Numbered from the stretch's first letter, positions 35,698 through 45,181 are shown. The stretch is 64,000 nucleotides of DNA from Streptomyces avermitilis MA-4680 = NBRC 14893 (GCF_000009765.2 NC_003155.5:1674001-1738000); one strand, 5' to 3'. The notes: generated by a model not told the origin, from the letters alone. Program-made: numbers and translations.

Positions 35698-36909
35698 ATG
35701 CCATCGGACCGGATACGTGAGCTGATCGGGCGGGGCGCCGCGGTGGCCGCGCGTGCTCCGGAGGAGTGGCTGCGCGAGATCGAGGACGCCACTTTGTCGG
35801 CGGAGTACCTGCAAGCCCTGGCCGATGACCCGGATCTCACCGCTCAGATCCGCCGCACCAGCCGCGCCAACGTCCTGCACTGGGCGACGTGGAACGTGCG
35901 CAGCCCAGGTGCTCCGGTGCCGGCGAACGTCGGCCCGGAAGCCTTGGCCACCGCCCGGGAGCTGGTCCGCCGCGGGCTGAACGACTCGGCCTTGCAGTCC
36001 TACCGCAGCGGTCAGAACGCGGCCTGGCTGCGCTGGATGTCGATCGCTTTCGAGCTGACGTCCGACCCCGCAGAGCTGCGGGAGCTGCTGGATGTCTCCA
36101 CCCGGTCGATCTCGGCGTTCGTCGACGCCACCATCGCCGCGGTCTCCGCACAGATCCAGGCGGAGCGCGACGAGCTGACCCGCGGTACGAATGCCGAGCG
36201 CCGAGAGGCGGTGACCTTGCTGCTCAACGGGGCGCCGATCCACCCGGACAGGGCCTCGGCCCGGCTCGGCTACCGGGTGGAGCAGACCCATACCGCGGCC
36301 ATCGTATGGAGTGACGCCGCGGAGTCGGACCTGGGCGATCTGGAGCGCGCGGCCGACGCCCTGGCCAAAGCCGCCGGCGTGTCCCGCTTCCTCAGTGTGA
36401 CGGCCGGTGCCGCGATGCTGTGGGTGTGGCTGCCTTCTGCCGCGCTGCCGGCGACGAACCGGCTGGAGCGACACCTGGACAGCCATCCCACTGCCCGGGC
36501 AGCCCTCGGCAGTACCGGGCACGGCGTGGAAGGCTTTCGCCGCAGTCACCTCGACGCGATGACCACGCAGCGCATGATGGCGCGCCTGCACACCGTCCGC
36601 TCCGTGGCCCGTTTCGAAACGGTCGAGATCGTTGCTCTGGTGACGCGGGAACCGCAGCAGGCCGACCAGTTCGTACGGCGTACCCTGGGCGGACTCGCCA
36701 CGGGTGCGCCGGAGCTGCGTGAGGCGGTGGCCGCCTACATCCACGAGGAATGCAACGCCACCCGGGCGGCAGCCCGCCTCTTCACCCACCGAAACACCCT
36801 GCTCCGCCGACTCGAGCGAGCCCAGCGCCTCCTGCCCCACCCGCTGGCGGGGAACACGGTGCGCATCGCGGTCGCCCTCGACGTCCTGCACTGGCGCGGC
36901 GACGGATGA
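35698..36909 (+). CDS. PucR-family regulator
   Basis: 403 residues. The C-terminus has the PucR/CdaR HTH (VAAYIHEECNATRAAARLFTHRNTLLRRLERAQRLL), and the middle fits the degenerate GGDEF-like domain of CdaR proteins. The N-terminal helical part (EEWLREIEDATLSAEYLQALADDP) is the variable sensor. The start at 35698 has GGAG 8 nt upstream. PucR proteins switch on purine- or xenobiotic-catabolic genes; here the adjacent hydrolase and monooxygenase are likely targets. Confidence 0.88.
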   Translation: MPSDRIRELIGRGAAVAARAPEEWLREIEDATLSAEYLQALADDPDLTAQIRRTSRANVLHWATWNVRSPGAPVPANVGPEALATARELVRRGLNDSALQSYRSGQNAAWLRWMSIAFELTSDPAELRELLDVSTRSISAFVDATIAAVSAQIQAERDELTRGTNAERREAVTLLLNGAPIHPDRASARLGYRVEQTHTAAIVWSDAAESDLGDLERAADALAKAAGVSRFLSVTAGAAMLWVWLPSAALPATNRLERHLDSHPTARAALGSTGHGVEGFRRSHLDAMTTQRMMARLHTVRSVARFETVEIVALVTREPQQADQFVRRTLGGLATGAPELREAVAAYIHEECNATRAAARLFTHRNTLLRRLERAQRLLPHPLAGNTVRIAVALDVLHWRGDG

Positions 36910-36955
36910 ACCGGACGTGGGCCCGTGCCCGCCTGCTGGGACGAAGGAACGAAGC

Positions 36956-37018
36956 ATGGTTCCGTGCGGCACATCGCCGGGTGCACAGTGCACCACCCGT
37001 CCCGAAGACAGGTGCTGA
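36956..37018 (+). CDS. Possible 20-residue Cys-rich small ORF
   Basis: ATG at 36956 with GAAGGA 8 nt upstream encodes MVPCGTSPGAQCTTRPEDRC and stops at TGA 37016-37018. The stop overlaps an in-frame alternative ATG (37018) of the monooxygenase gene. Four cysteines in 20 residues is striking but unsupported by homology. Confidence 0.35.
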   Translation: MVPCGTSPGAQCTTRPEDRC

Positions 37019-37092
37019 TGACACCTTCCGGCGTCCTGCGTGCGGCCGCAGCATGGAAGGGCGACGTCGAACAGATCACTGGAGGGCCGCTC

Positions 37093-38622
37093 ATGTCCGT
37101 CTCTGAGGCACCGACAGCTACCGAGCACATCGATGTGCTGATCGTCGGTGCCGGCATCTCCGGCATCGGGGCGGCCCACTACCTGCAAAGCGAGCACCCG
37201 CAGCGCGGCTACGCGATTCTGGAGACGCGTGGCGCGCTGGGCGGCACCTGGGACCTGTTCCGCTACCCGGGCATCCGCTCGGACTCCGACCTGCACACCT
37301 TCGGCTACGCCTTCAAGCCCTGGGAAGAGGAGGCCATCGCCCGCGGCGACAAGATCCTCGCCTACCTGCACGAGGCCGCCGCGGAGGACGGCATCGACAA
37401 GAAGGTGCGCTTCCACCACACGGTGCGCGGCGCCGCCTGGTCGAGTACCGAGGCTCGCTGGACGGTCCAGGTCGAGCGCACCGACACCGGCGAGCGGCTG
37501 AGCCTGTCGTGCAAATGGCTGTTCTGCGCCGGCGGCTACTACCGCTACGACCAGGGGTACACCCCGCACTTCGAGGGCATCGAGCGGTTCGAGGGCCTGA
37601 TCGTGCATCCGCAGCACTGGCCCGAGGACCTCGACTACCGCGGCAAGCGGGTCGTGGTGATCGGCAGCGGCGCCACGGCGGTCACCCTCGTGCCGGCCAT
37701 GGCGGGCACGGCCGCCCATGTGACGATGCTTCAGCGCACCCCCACCTACATCTTGCCCGTCCCCGCCACGGACAAGATCGCCCAGCTCCTGCGCAAGGTC
37801 CTGGGCCGACGCCGCGGGTATGCGTGGACACGGCGCAAGAACATCGCCCAGCAAGCCGCGATCTGGCGGTTCTGCCAGCGCTTCCCGCGCAGCGCCCGGC
37901 GGCTGATCCGCTGGGTCAACACCCGTCGGCTGCCCAAGGGCTATCCGGTCGAGGAGCACTTCGACCCGCCCTACGATCCGTGGGACCAGCGTATGTGCGT
38001 GGTGCCGGACGGCGACCTCTTCGAGGCGCTGAGCAACAGCAGCGCCTCGATCGTCACCGACCGGATCGACACCTTCACCGAACGCGGCATCAGCCTGTCC
38101 TCCGGGCGCAGGCTGGAAGCCGACATCATCGTGACCGCGACCGGGCTGAACGTGCAGGCACTCGGCGGTATCCAGCTCACCGTGGACGGGACGAAGGTGC
38201 ACCTGCCGGACAAGGTCGCGTTCAAGGGCATGATGCTGTCCGGGGTGCCCAACTTCTCGTTCTCCGTCGGCTACACCAACTCCTCCTGGACACTGAAGGT
38301 CGGCCTGCTGTGCGAGCACTTCTGCCGCCTGCTCGACTACATGGACGCCCACGGCCACACCATCTGCTGCCCGGAGCTGAGCGACCCCGACATGCCCACC
38401 CGCCCGCTGCTCGACTTCGAAGCCGGCTACATCAAGCGGGGCATCGACCACCTGCCGCGCCAAGGCACCGAGGAACCGTGGCTGATGTCGATGAACTACC
38501 AGGCCGACGTCAAACTCCTGCGGGAAGACTCCGTGGAGGACGAGAACCTCTGCTTCTCCTCCCCCACCGCCACCCCCCGCCCGGCGCGCGGCCTCCAGGC
38601 GACGGCACACCTGGAACCATGA
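37093..38622 (+). CDS. Flavin-containing Baeyer-Villiger-type monooxygenase
   Basis: About 509 residues. The FAD Rossmann motif is IVGAGISGIGAAHYL. GGTWDLFRYPGIRSDSDLHTFGY and the fingerprint FEGLIVHPQHWP (FxGxxxHxxxWP) identify a type I BVMO. A second Rossmann motif, VIGSGATAVTLVPAM, binds NADPH. It inserts oxygen next to a ketone or oxidises a heteroatom. I choose the ATG at 37093 with TGGAGGG; an ATG at 37018, coupled to a small frame, is also possible. It probably belongs with the PucR/isochorismatase catabolic group. Confidence 0.9.
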   Translation: MSVSEAPTATEHIDVLIVGAGISGIGAAHYLQSEHPQRGYAILETRGALGGTWDLFRYPGIRSDSDLHTFGYAFKPWEEEAIARGDKILAYLHEAAAEDGIDKKVRFHHTVRGAAWSSTEARWTVQVERTDTGERLSLSCKWLFCAGGYYRYDQGYTPHFEGIERFEGLIVHPQHWPEDLDYRGKRVVVIGSGATAVTLVPAMAGTAAHVTMLQRTPTYILPVPATDKIAQLLRKVLGRRRGYAWTRRKNIAQQAAIWRFCQRFPRSARRLIRWVNTRRLPKGYPVEEHFDPPYDPWDQRMCVVPDGDLFEALSNSSASIVTDRIDTFTERGISLSSGRRLEADIIVTATGLNVQALGGIQLTVDGTKVHLPDKVAFKGMMLSGVPNFSFSVGYTNSSWTLKVGLLCEHFCRLLDYMDAHGHTICCPELSDPDMPTRPLLDFEAGYIKRGIDHLPRQGTEEPWLMSMNYQADVKLLREDSVEDENLCFSSPTATPRPARGLQATAHLEP

Positions 38623-39047
38623 ACGGGTCGACGTCCCAGGCTTGGAGATGCTGTCGGCCGACCCGGCCACCGCTGCCGCACGCCTTGCGGAGTGCCGGCC
38701 GTCGGCGATTCCGCTGACCGCGAGGACGGCACGGCGACCGCGCCCGGGGCGTCGGTGACGGCGCGTACCCGAAGCGCTCGGCCAGGCGTCGCACGCGCCA
38801 TCAACCCTGCCGGACGGCCGACCGGACGGCTGGACCACCGCCCGGGCTGTGAACGAGGCGTGGGTTACATACCGGCCACGGGATGAGGACAAAGCCGCGC
38901 GGCCCACGTATTGCCTCCGAGAGAAGAAGAAGGAAAACCCCAGGGCGCCCGGCGCAGAGGCCCTCGTCACCATCCGGCCTCTGGTACCTGACCGCCGCTG
39001 ACGAAAGAAATGGCCCGTCAGGAACAAGACAAGTTGAGGAGGACCCG
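38623..39047. other. Gene-free stretch
   Basis: No convincing gene or structure. The last bases include GAGGAGG for the next gene. Confidence 0.35.
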
Positions 39048-40238
39048 GTGGCTCGCAACGACGCCAACCCTGAGCGGACTCCCGCCTCAGGCCCTGACAA
39101 CGCGCTGGAGATCAGGGACTCCTTCCAAGCCGTGCTGGACGCTTTGGATGCCGCACGCGCCGACCTCCTGCGCGACGAGCGGCAGGAACACGCCGAGGGC
39201 CCGTCCCAGCCCCAGATCCGGCCCGGTCAACCGACCGGGGATGCCCGCCTTCCCCAGCCGACCTCGCCCCCGGCTTCCTCCACATCCGGCCGGGCGCTGC
39301 CGGTCAGACGTGCGTCGTCCGGCACGCAACCGGAGCGTCCCGGGCCCCACCGGCCAACTGCCGCTGAATCGCCGCCGACCGGCGGCCTGCGCCAGGCCGA
39401 CGCCCCGGAGGCCGTCATGGCCGAGCCACCGGGATTACCCAGCGAGCTGGAGGCCGTCCCGCCCCCGCCGGCGGGAAAGCCACCGACGGCCAGTGGACCG
39501 GGGCCTGGACCGGGTCCGGGACCTGGACCTGGACCTGGACCGGGGCCTGGACCGGAGGCTGTCGCACCAACCGTGCCTTTCCCCACTCCGGCTGCTCCCT
39601 GGCAGGAAAGCGGGCGGAGCAGGAGCCCCGGGCCGGGCACCGCTGGGCCGGACGTACCACTCTGTCCGGCCGCCCCGTTCGACCAGTTCGCCACCGCGCC
39701 TTCAAAGGGATCTGCGCCATCCGTCCGCGCCCACGGGAGAAAGACCAGCGGCGGACGGCGGCGATCCACCAACCGCAGGGACCTGCGAGTGGCCGGCATC
39801 TCCGGGCTGGGCGCGGCGAGCGGACTGATCCTCGCCTCTTGGCTGCTGACCTACCACAACGCCGAGCCCGCGACCTCCTCTTCGCCTCCCGGGCACGTGG
39901 AAACCCCACTGCCGGCGAGTCCCGCGCCGAAGGACCCCTCTCCCCCGGCTCCGGGGCAGACGAACCGCCCGCAGCCCAGCACCCCGGACCCGCCGCTCCC
40001 CGAAATCCCGGGCACGGGCCTCCTGCGCCAAGGCGACAGCGGCCATGGGGTCTACGAATTGCAGGTACGTCTCCTGCAGATATCGCACGTCTACGACGGC
40101 GGCGCGATCGACGGACGTTACGACGCGGAGGTCCGAGCGGCCGTGACCCTGTTTCAGAAGCGGTACGGGATCCGAGGCGATGAGAGCGGGGTGTACGGCG
40201 ACAACACACGTCATGCCCTCATGCTGCGGACCAAATGA
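39048..40238 (+). CDS. Peptidoglycan-binding-domain membrane protein with Gly-Pro repeat
   Basis: 396 residues from a GTG preceded by GAGGAGG. The N-terminus is a helix (ALEIRDSFQAVLDALDAARADLL) followed by a long Pro-rich disordered region with an uninterrupted run of about eleven Gly-Pro units (DNA 39503-39550, hexamer-based). One membrane helix (about residue 250-268, ISGLGAASGLILASWLL) comes next. The C-terminal PG_binding_1 domain has LRQGDSGHGVYELQVRLLQ and VRAAVTLFQKRYGIRGDESGVYG. It likely anchors a cytosolic assembly to the cell wall. Partner unknown. Confidence 0.85.
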   Translation: MARNDANPERTPASGPDNALEIRDSFQAVLDALDAARADLLRDERQEHAEGPSQPQIRPGQPTGDARLPQPTSPPASSTSGRALPVRRASSGTQPERPGPHRPTAAESPPTGGLRQADAPEAVMAEPPGLPSELEAVPPPPAGKPPTASGPGPGPGPGPGPGPGPGPGPEAVAPTVPFPTPAAPWQESGRSRSPGPGTAGPDVPLCPAAPFDQFATAPSKGSAPSVRAHGRKTSGGRRRSTNRRDLRVAGISGLGAASGLILASWLLTYHNAEPATSSSPPGHVETPLPASPAPKDPSPPAPGQTNRPQPSTPDPPLPEIPGTGLLRQGDSGHGVYELQVRLLQISHVYDGGAIDGRYDAEVRAAVTLFQKRYGIRGDESGVYGDNTRHALMLRTK

Positions 40239-40278
40239 CCAGCGGCAGAAGGCCGGGGGACGCGCGGGCGCGGTCAGG

Positions 40279-40499
40279 GTGATGGGCCACGCCCGCGTCG
40301 AAGACCGTCTGCGGCGGGCCGACGTGTGCCTGCCGGCCGGTACCCGGCTGCCGCTGCCGGCACGCGGCGGCCTCGACCGGGCCTGGCCACCACCGATGTT
40401 CGTCTGCCTCCCCCTGCCGGGCGGTGCCCGCCATGAACGGCGGTCAGGCGGGCCTTCGGGATGCGCTGTGCGCGGTGACCGGCCGGCTCCCGCCGCGCC
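40279..40499 (+). pseudogene. Decayed duplicate of a ThDP-enzyme gene segment
   Basis: About 221 bp align to the ThDP gene at 16483-16704. The first 110 bases are nearly identical and encode VMGHARVEDRLRRADVCLPAG (compare VMGHANVEECLRRADVCLLAG). A missing C after CGGGC shifts the frame, the middle diverges, and the last 45 bases again match, giving LRDALCAVTGRLPPR in another frame. Only this part of the central domain is present, with no start or stop, so it is a gene remnant. Confidence 0.85.
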
Positions 40500-40510
40500 A
40501 TGATCCGGAT

Positions 40511-42925
40511 TCACAGCCCGAGCAGCGGCTGTTCGGTCCAGACGGTCTTGCCCTCGCGGGAGTAGCGGGTGCCCCAGCGCTCGGTCATCTGGGCCACCAG
40601 GAACAGGCCGCGACCGCCCTCATCGGTCGTGCGGGCGCGCCGCAGATGGGGTGAGGTGTGGCTGGCGTCGGCGACCTCGCAGACGAGACATCGTTCACGG
40701 ATGAGCCGCAGGGTCACCGGGCCGCCGGCGTATCGGTAGGCGTTGGTGACCAGTTCACTGGCGATCAATTCGGTGGTGAACGCCAGGTGTTCCAGTCCCC
40801 ATTGACTGAGCTGGGCCGTGGCGAGCGCTCTGGCCTGGGCGGCGGCGGTCGGCTCCAGCGGCAGTTGCCAGGACGCGACGTTCTCCGGTGGCAGTACCCG
40901 GGTGCGTGCGATGAGCAGGGCGATGTCGTCAGCGGGCTGTGCGGGCACGAGGGAGTCGACAACCGCCTGGCATGTCTTCTCCAAGGGGTCCGCCGGGTGC
41001 GTGAGCGCTGTGCGCAGCCGTTGCAAGCCCGTGTCGACGTCGATGTGGCGTTCGCCGATGAGTCCGTTGGTGTAGAGCGTAAGCAGGCTGCCCTCGGCCA
41101 GCTCGATCTCCCGGGCCTCGAACGGCAGGCCGCCCAGGCCCAGCGGTGGGCCTGGAGGCAGGTCGAGCAAACCGGCCTGCCCGTCCGGTGTGGTCACGAC
41201 CGGTAGGGGGTGGCCGGCGCGCGCCGCGGAGCATTGCCGGGAAACGGGGTCATAGACGGCGTACAGGCAGGTGGCGCCGACGATCTGCTCGCCCGCGGGT
41301 CCTTCGCCGGCTGTCTCTTGTTCCGCGGCCAGGAGGTTGACCAGGTCGTCCAGTCGGGAGAGGACCTCGTCCGGTTCCAGGTCGAGGGTGGCGAGGGTGT
41401 GCACGGCCGTACGCAGCCGGCCCATCGTGGCAGCGGCGTGCAGTCCGTGGCCCACCACGTCGCCGACGACGAGTGCGACCCTGGCCCCGGACAACGGGAT
41501 GACGTCGAACCAGTCACCGCCGGGGCCGGACGCCGTACTGGCCGGGAGGTAGCGAGGGGCCACTTCGACGGCCGGCTGGTGCGGAACCGTCCTCGGCAGC
41601 AGGGTGCGTTGCAGGGTGGACGCGGTCTGCTGCTGTTGGGTGAAGCGTCGGGCGTTGTCGATGCTGACCGCGGCGCGCGAGGCGAGTTCCTGGGCCAGGG
41701 TGAGATCGTCGGGCTCGAACGGCTCGGGGTGCCGCGATCGCCACAGGCTCATCACGCCCAGTACCAGGCCGCGCGCGGCCAGTGGCACCACGATCAGGGA
41801 ATGGGCTGACAGGTCCGGTGCGTGCTCGCCCTGACGCGGTTCTGCCAAGAACCAGTCGGGCGAAAGGACCGGTTCCAGGACCGGACGCCCGTCGGCCAGA
41901 CAGCCGGCCTGCGGTGTGCCGGGTGCGAACTGCACCGGCTCCCCTTCCGGGTACTCGAGGTCGGGCTGCCGGGCCACGACGCCGCGGACCGCCACCCGTG
42001 CGACGGGCCCCGTCGGCGCCTGCGCCGGCTCCTCGCCGCGCATCACCGGTGGCGACAGGTCCACCGATACGTGGTCGGCCAGGTGGGGGACCATCACATC
42101 CGCGAGTTCGCGGGCCGTCTCCCGCACGTCGAGCGTCGATCCGATGCGGGCGCCGGCCTGGTTGAGGAGCGCCAGGCGAAGGCGGGCCCGATGGCGTTCG
42201 GTGACGTCCTCGACCGTCTCGGCCACCCCCAGGACCCGGCCGGCGGGATCCTCCAGCCGGAAGGCCGAGACGGACGCGGCCCGCACGCGTGCCGGATCCC
42301 GCTCCAGGCGGGCGTACTGCTCGGTGGAGACCTGTGATCTTCCGGTCTCCACCACCTGGCGGACCCGGTCCACGGATGTCCGCGCGTCCTCGGCGACCAG
42401 CAGGGCGCCCGTGGGCATTCCCCGAAAGGAGGCGGCCGGAATTCCGGTGAACCGTTCGATCGCCCTGTTGACCCGCAGAATCGTCAGCTCGGGGCTGTGC
42501 ACGACCAGACCGATCGGGCACCGGCGGAACAATCCGTCGAGGACCGCGCGGTCCCTTTGCCACTCGAGGACCTCCGCCGCGGGTGCCCCGACGAGGAACC
42601 ATTCGCGGACATGGTCACCGCGCAGCAGCGCACGTGCCCGGAAACCCATCTCCACGAGCCGCCCGCTGCTGTGCCGCACCGCCAGTACGCCGAACCAGCC
42701 TCCGTCCCTCCTGCACGTCGCCGCGGCGTCCTTGGCGGCCGGCAGGCTGCCGGGATCGATCAGGACATCGAAGGCCGGACGGCCGATCACCGCGGACTCC
42801 GGGTAGCCGAGCAACTCCTGGGCCCGCCGGCTCCAGCCGACCACGGTCCCCCGGTCGTCGAGCACCACCGAGGCGGCGTGGTGCAGAGCGAACGGATCGT
42901 CCCCACTCTCGCTGAGCACCGTCAT
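40511..42925 (-). CDS. PAS-PAS-GAF-SpoIIE phosphatase-HATPase regulator
   Basis: About 804 residues. Domains in order: PAS (HHAASVVLDDRGTVVGWSRRAQELLGY), second PAS with PAC (FTGIPAASFRGM, VLGVAETVEDVTERH), GAF (RIGSTLDVRETARELADVMVPHLADHV), SpoIIE PP2C (VAPRYLPASTASGPGGDWFDVIPL, VVGDVVGHGLHAA, DDIALLIART), and HATPase_c (ASELVTNAYRYAGGPVTLRLI, GRGLFLVAQM). Such hybrids both phosphorylate and dephosphorylate anti-sigma/anti-anti-sigma factors. I use the ATG at 42925 and upstream in-frame residues are uncertain. No sigma or antagonist gene is adjacent. Confidence 0.9.
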   Translation of the reverse strand: MTVLSESGDDPFALHHAASVVLDDRGTVVGWSRRAQELLGYPESAVIGRPAFDVLIDPGSLPAAKDAAATCRRDGGWFGVLAVRHSSGRLVEMGFRARALLRGDHVREWFLVGAPAAEVLEWQRDRAVLDGLFRRCPIGLVVHSPELTILRVNRAIERFTGIPAASFRGMPTGALLVAEDARTSVDRVRQVVETGRSQVSTEQYARLERDPARVRAASVSAFRLEDPAGRVLGVAETVEDVTERHRARLRLALLNQAGARIGSTLDVRETARELADVMVPHLADHVSVDLSPPVMRGEEPAQAPTGPVARVAVRGVVARQPDLEYPEGEPVQFAPGTPQAGCLADGRPVLEPVLSPDWFLAEPRQGEHAPDLSAHSLIVVPLAARGLVLGVMSLWRSRHPEPFEPDDLTLAQELASRAAVSIDNARRFTQQQQTASTLQRTLLPRTVPHQPAVEVAPRYLPASTASGPGGDWFDVIPLSGARVALVVGDVVGHGLHAAATMGRLRTAVHTLATLDLEPDEVLSRLDDLVNLLAAEQETAGEGPAGEQIVGATCLYAVYDPVSRQCSAARAGHPLPVVTTPDGQAGLLDLPPGPPLGLGGLPFEAREIELAEGSLLTLYTNGLIGERHIDVDTGLQRLRTALTHPADPLEKTCQAVVDSLVPAQPADDIALLIARTRVLPPENVASWQLPLEPTAAAQARALATAQLSQWGLEHLAFTTELIASELVTNAYRYAGGPVTLRLIRERCLVCEVADASHTSPHLRRARTTDEGGRGLFLVAQMTERWGTRYSREGKTVWTEQPLLGL

Positions 42926-43211
42926 CCGCTTTTCCACCCCGGACACCACCTCGTATCGGATACCTATGTCGTCCACTCCGGTTCTTCGCACGCGGCCCGC
43001 GACCGTCGTGACGCGGACCCGGGTGGGTCGCTCCCTGCTCCCACGCCTGGTGGGGGACCAGGCTGATGCCATGTGACGTGTTGAACGCGGTCAAGGCCGG
43101 CAGCCCGCCGGGCGCGGTGTCACGGCGTGGCGGCCACCACCCGCACGTCCCACGATGGATCCCGCCCGCCATCCACGCCACAGGGGCCGGGCCACCGTCC
43201 TGGTCCGTGCT

Positions 43212-43235
43212 GCGTCGCCGCCCGGGCGGCGACGC
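43212..43235. terminator. Perfect dyad, probable terminator
   Basis: A 24-bp perfect palindrome (43212-43223 with 43224-43235) lies 45 bp past the stop of the AcoR-like gene. The rest of the 42926-43279 gap shows nothing. Confidence 0.6.
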
Positions 43236-43279
43236 CGGGCAGACGCCGCGCGCCACGGCCGACGTGCCGGATCGGCCCG

Positions 43280-45064
43280 TCACGTCAGGCTCGACGGGAC
43301 GATCCCGTAGCGGCGCATCTTGCGGTACATCGTGGCGCGGGAGATCCCGAGGTCCTGCGCGGTCCGCTGGACGTTGGAGTTGCGGTCCAGCAACCCGCGC
43401 AGAATGGCGTCGCGTTCCAGCGCCTCGATGGTGGTCAGGACCTTGTGCGAGGACACCCGGCATTCCGGCGGCAGGTCCTCCACGTGGATCATCCGGCCGG
43501 AAGGCCGTCGCGCCAGGCCGCGGATCACCGTCTCGAGCTGCCGGACGTTCTCCGGCCAGGGGCATCGCTGAAGCAGGGCCAGCGCATCCGGGGAGAACGT
43601 GTTCTCGCCGCTCGGCCGGTACTTGCGCAGGAACAACCGCGCCAGGTGCTCGATGTCCCCATACCGATGACGCAGGGGAGGCACCTCCACCGAGGCGCCA
43701 CAGAGCTGGTCGAGGTGGTCGTCGGCACCGACCATCGACGGCTGGCAGATCATGACCAGCTGCCCACTCGCGCTGCCGTCCAGCCGCACCAGCAGGTCCG
43801 CCAGCCGCTGCCGCAGCTGGTCGCCCAACAGGTGGACGTCGCTCAGGACGAGCACGGTGGACGGCACGACAAGCAGCTCTCCGATGTCGTGCAGCCAGCG
43901 CTCGGTGACGGCCGGTGAATCCGACGGCGGCGCTTGTGTCATCTCCAGCCGGCGTCCGGCGCCGTGGGCCCGGTGCAGGGCCGCGACCAGCGTCCTCTTG
44001 CCGACGCCGGCTTCGCCCAGGAGATGAAGCCAGGTCCCGGCGACGAACGCTGCTTCGCTGTCGGCGACCGCGCGCAGCCAGTGCGGGGACGAGCCCACCA
44101 GTCCCAGGCTGGAGCGGGCGGGCGAGGCGGAACCCGCAGATGTGGGCTGGAGCCGTCCGATCAGCCGGACTCGGAAGACGGCGCCCGCGTCACTGTCCTC
44201 GCGCCGACAGCGACTGACCCTGAGTTCGGCGACCCGTCCCGAGGGCAGGGCGATGCTGCGGGTCCCCTCGAGCCGGGGATGGTCGGCGATCTCACGGGCG
44301 TGATCGAGCAGCGCATAGTGATCCGGCCCGGTCACGGCGGCACTGAGCGGCTCGTTCATCATGACGACATCGCGGTTGAGGGCCAGCACGGGTCCCGGGC
44401 GCGTCGAGGAGCACGCCTCCATGTAGTCCTGGAACAGAGCCCGCTCGCGCCGCGAGGTGATCGCCGCGATCTCGGCCTCGATCTGGGCCGCGACCGAGCG
44501 GGCGAAGGCCATCAGCATGCCGCCGGAGCCCTGGCGGATGGTGGTGAGGTTGAAGGCTCCCAGCAGGGTGCGCCGGGTGGGATGCAGGATCGGTACGGCC
44601 GCGCAGTGGAAGTCCCGCAGCGCCTCGACGTAGTGCTCCATTCCGGCGATCATCACCGGGCGGCCGCTGGCCAGCGCGGTCCCGATGCCGTTGGTGCCCA
44701 CGTAGCGCTCGGCGAACACATGGCCGGGGGCCAGGTGCACGCGGTTGAGGTTCGTCGTCAGGCCCTCGTGCGAGACCTTCCGGGACAGGACCACACCGTT
44801 ACGGTCCGTGATCATCGTGGAGACCGGGTCGTCGGCGAGCTGCTCGTGCAGCCTGTCCTGGATCGGCAGCGCGGCCCTTGCGAGGGGGCTGTCCAGATTG
44901 GGGTTGTCCAGGTACGGAGCCTCGAGGCTGCCCGACTTCACCTGGTATTCCATCGAGCGATGCCATGAGGCCACCACGAGCGGCCGGGCGCTTGGATCCT
45001 TGGTGACTTCCAGGTAGAGCTCTCTGGCTGCTCTCAGTGAGCTTCCGGGTTGTTGGCGGGGCAT
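43280..45064 (-). CDS. AcoR-like activator (GAF, degenerate AAA+, Fis HTH)
   Basis: 594 residues. The N-terminal sensor has TNLNRVHLAPGHVFAERYVGTNGIGTALA (GAF, AcoR/DhaR type). The central region has Walker A (GEAGVGKRT) and CPWPENVRQLETVIRGLARR of the sigma-54-activator AAA+ domain. The C-terminus is a Fis HTH (NSNVQRTAQDLGISRATMYRKMRRYGI). The GAFTGA loop that contacts sigma-54 is missing, as expected because Streptomyces has no sigma-54. It probably works as an ordinary activator or repressor of the divergent alcohol dehydrogenase. The start could be 45070 or 45064. Confidence 0.88.
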   Translation of the reverse strand: MPRQQPGSSLRAARELYLEVTKDPSARPLVVASWHRSMEYQVKSGSLEAPYLDNPNLDSPLARAALPIQDRLHEQLADDPVSTMITDRNGVVLSRKVSHEGLTTNLNRVHLAPGHVFAERYVGTNGIGTALASGRPVMIAGMEHYVEALRDFHCAAVPILHPTRRTLLGAFNLTTIRQGSGGMLMAFARSVAAQIEAEIAAITSRRERALFQDYMEACSSTRPGPVLALNRDVVMMNEPLSAAVTGPDHYALLDHAREIADHPRLEGTRSIALPSGRVAELRVSRCRREDSDAGAVFRVRLIGRLQPTSAGSASPARSSLGLVGSSPHWLRAVADSEAAFVAGTWLHLLGEAGVGKRTLVAALHRAHGAGRRLEMTQAPPSDSPAVTERWLHDIGELLVVPSTVLVLSDVHLLGDQLRQRLADLLVRLDGSASGQLVMICQPSMVGADDHLDQLCGASVEVPPLRHRYGDIEHLARLFLRKYRPSGENTFSPDALALLQRCPWPENVRQLETVIRGLARRPSGRMIHVEDLPPECRVSSHKVLTTIEALERDAILRGLLDRNSNVQRTAQDLGISRATMYRKMRRYGIVPSSLT

Positions 45065-45151
45065 TAACACTCCCGTACTGCGCGCGTCACAATCCCTCGG
45101 TTCAGTGATTGGACCAGCTCGATGGCGTGGCGCCTACGGCGTGTATCACAT

Positions 45152-45181
45152 TGAGACATTCGCGGACGGATTCTGAGACAT
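45152..45181. promoter_or_regulatory. Direct-repeat operator of the AcoR-like regulator
   Basis: TGAGACAT occurs at 45152-45159 and 45174-45181, each followed by TCGC or CGC-like bases, 22 bp apart (two helical turns, same face). It lies between the AcoR-like gene and the dehydrogenase. Assigned by position and periodicity. Confidence 0.55.

Noticed and set aside
35680..39027. Very long reverse frame opposite PucR and monooxygenase genes
   Set aside because: A codon-bias artefact; forward frames carry all recognisable domains.
39503..39550. CRISPR-like array
   Set aside because: Short hexamer repeats without spacers, within a coding frame (Gly-Pro run).
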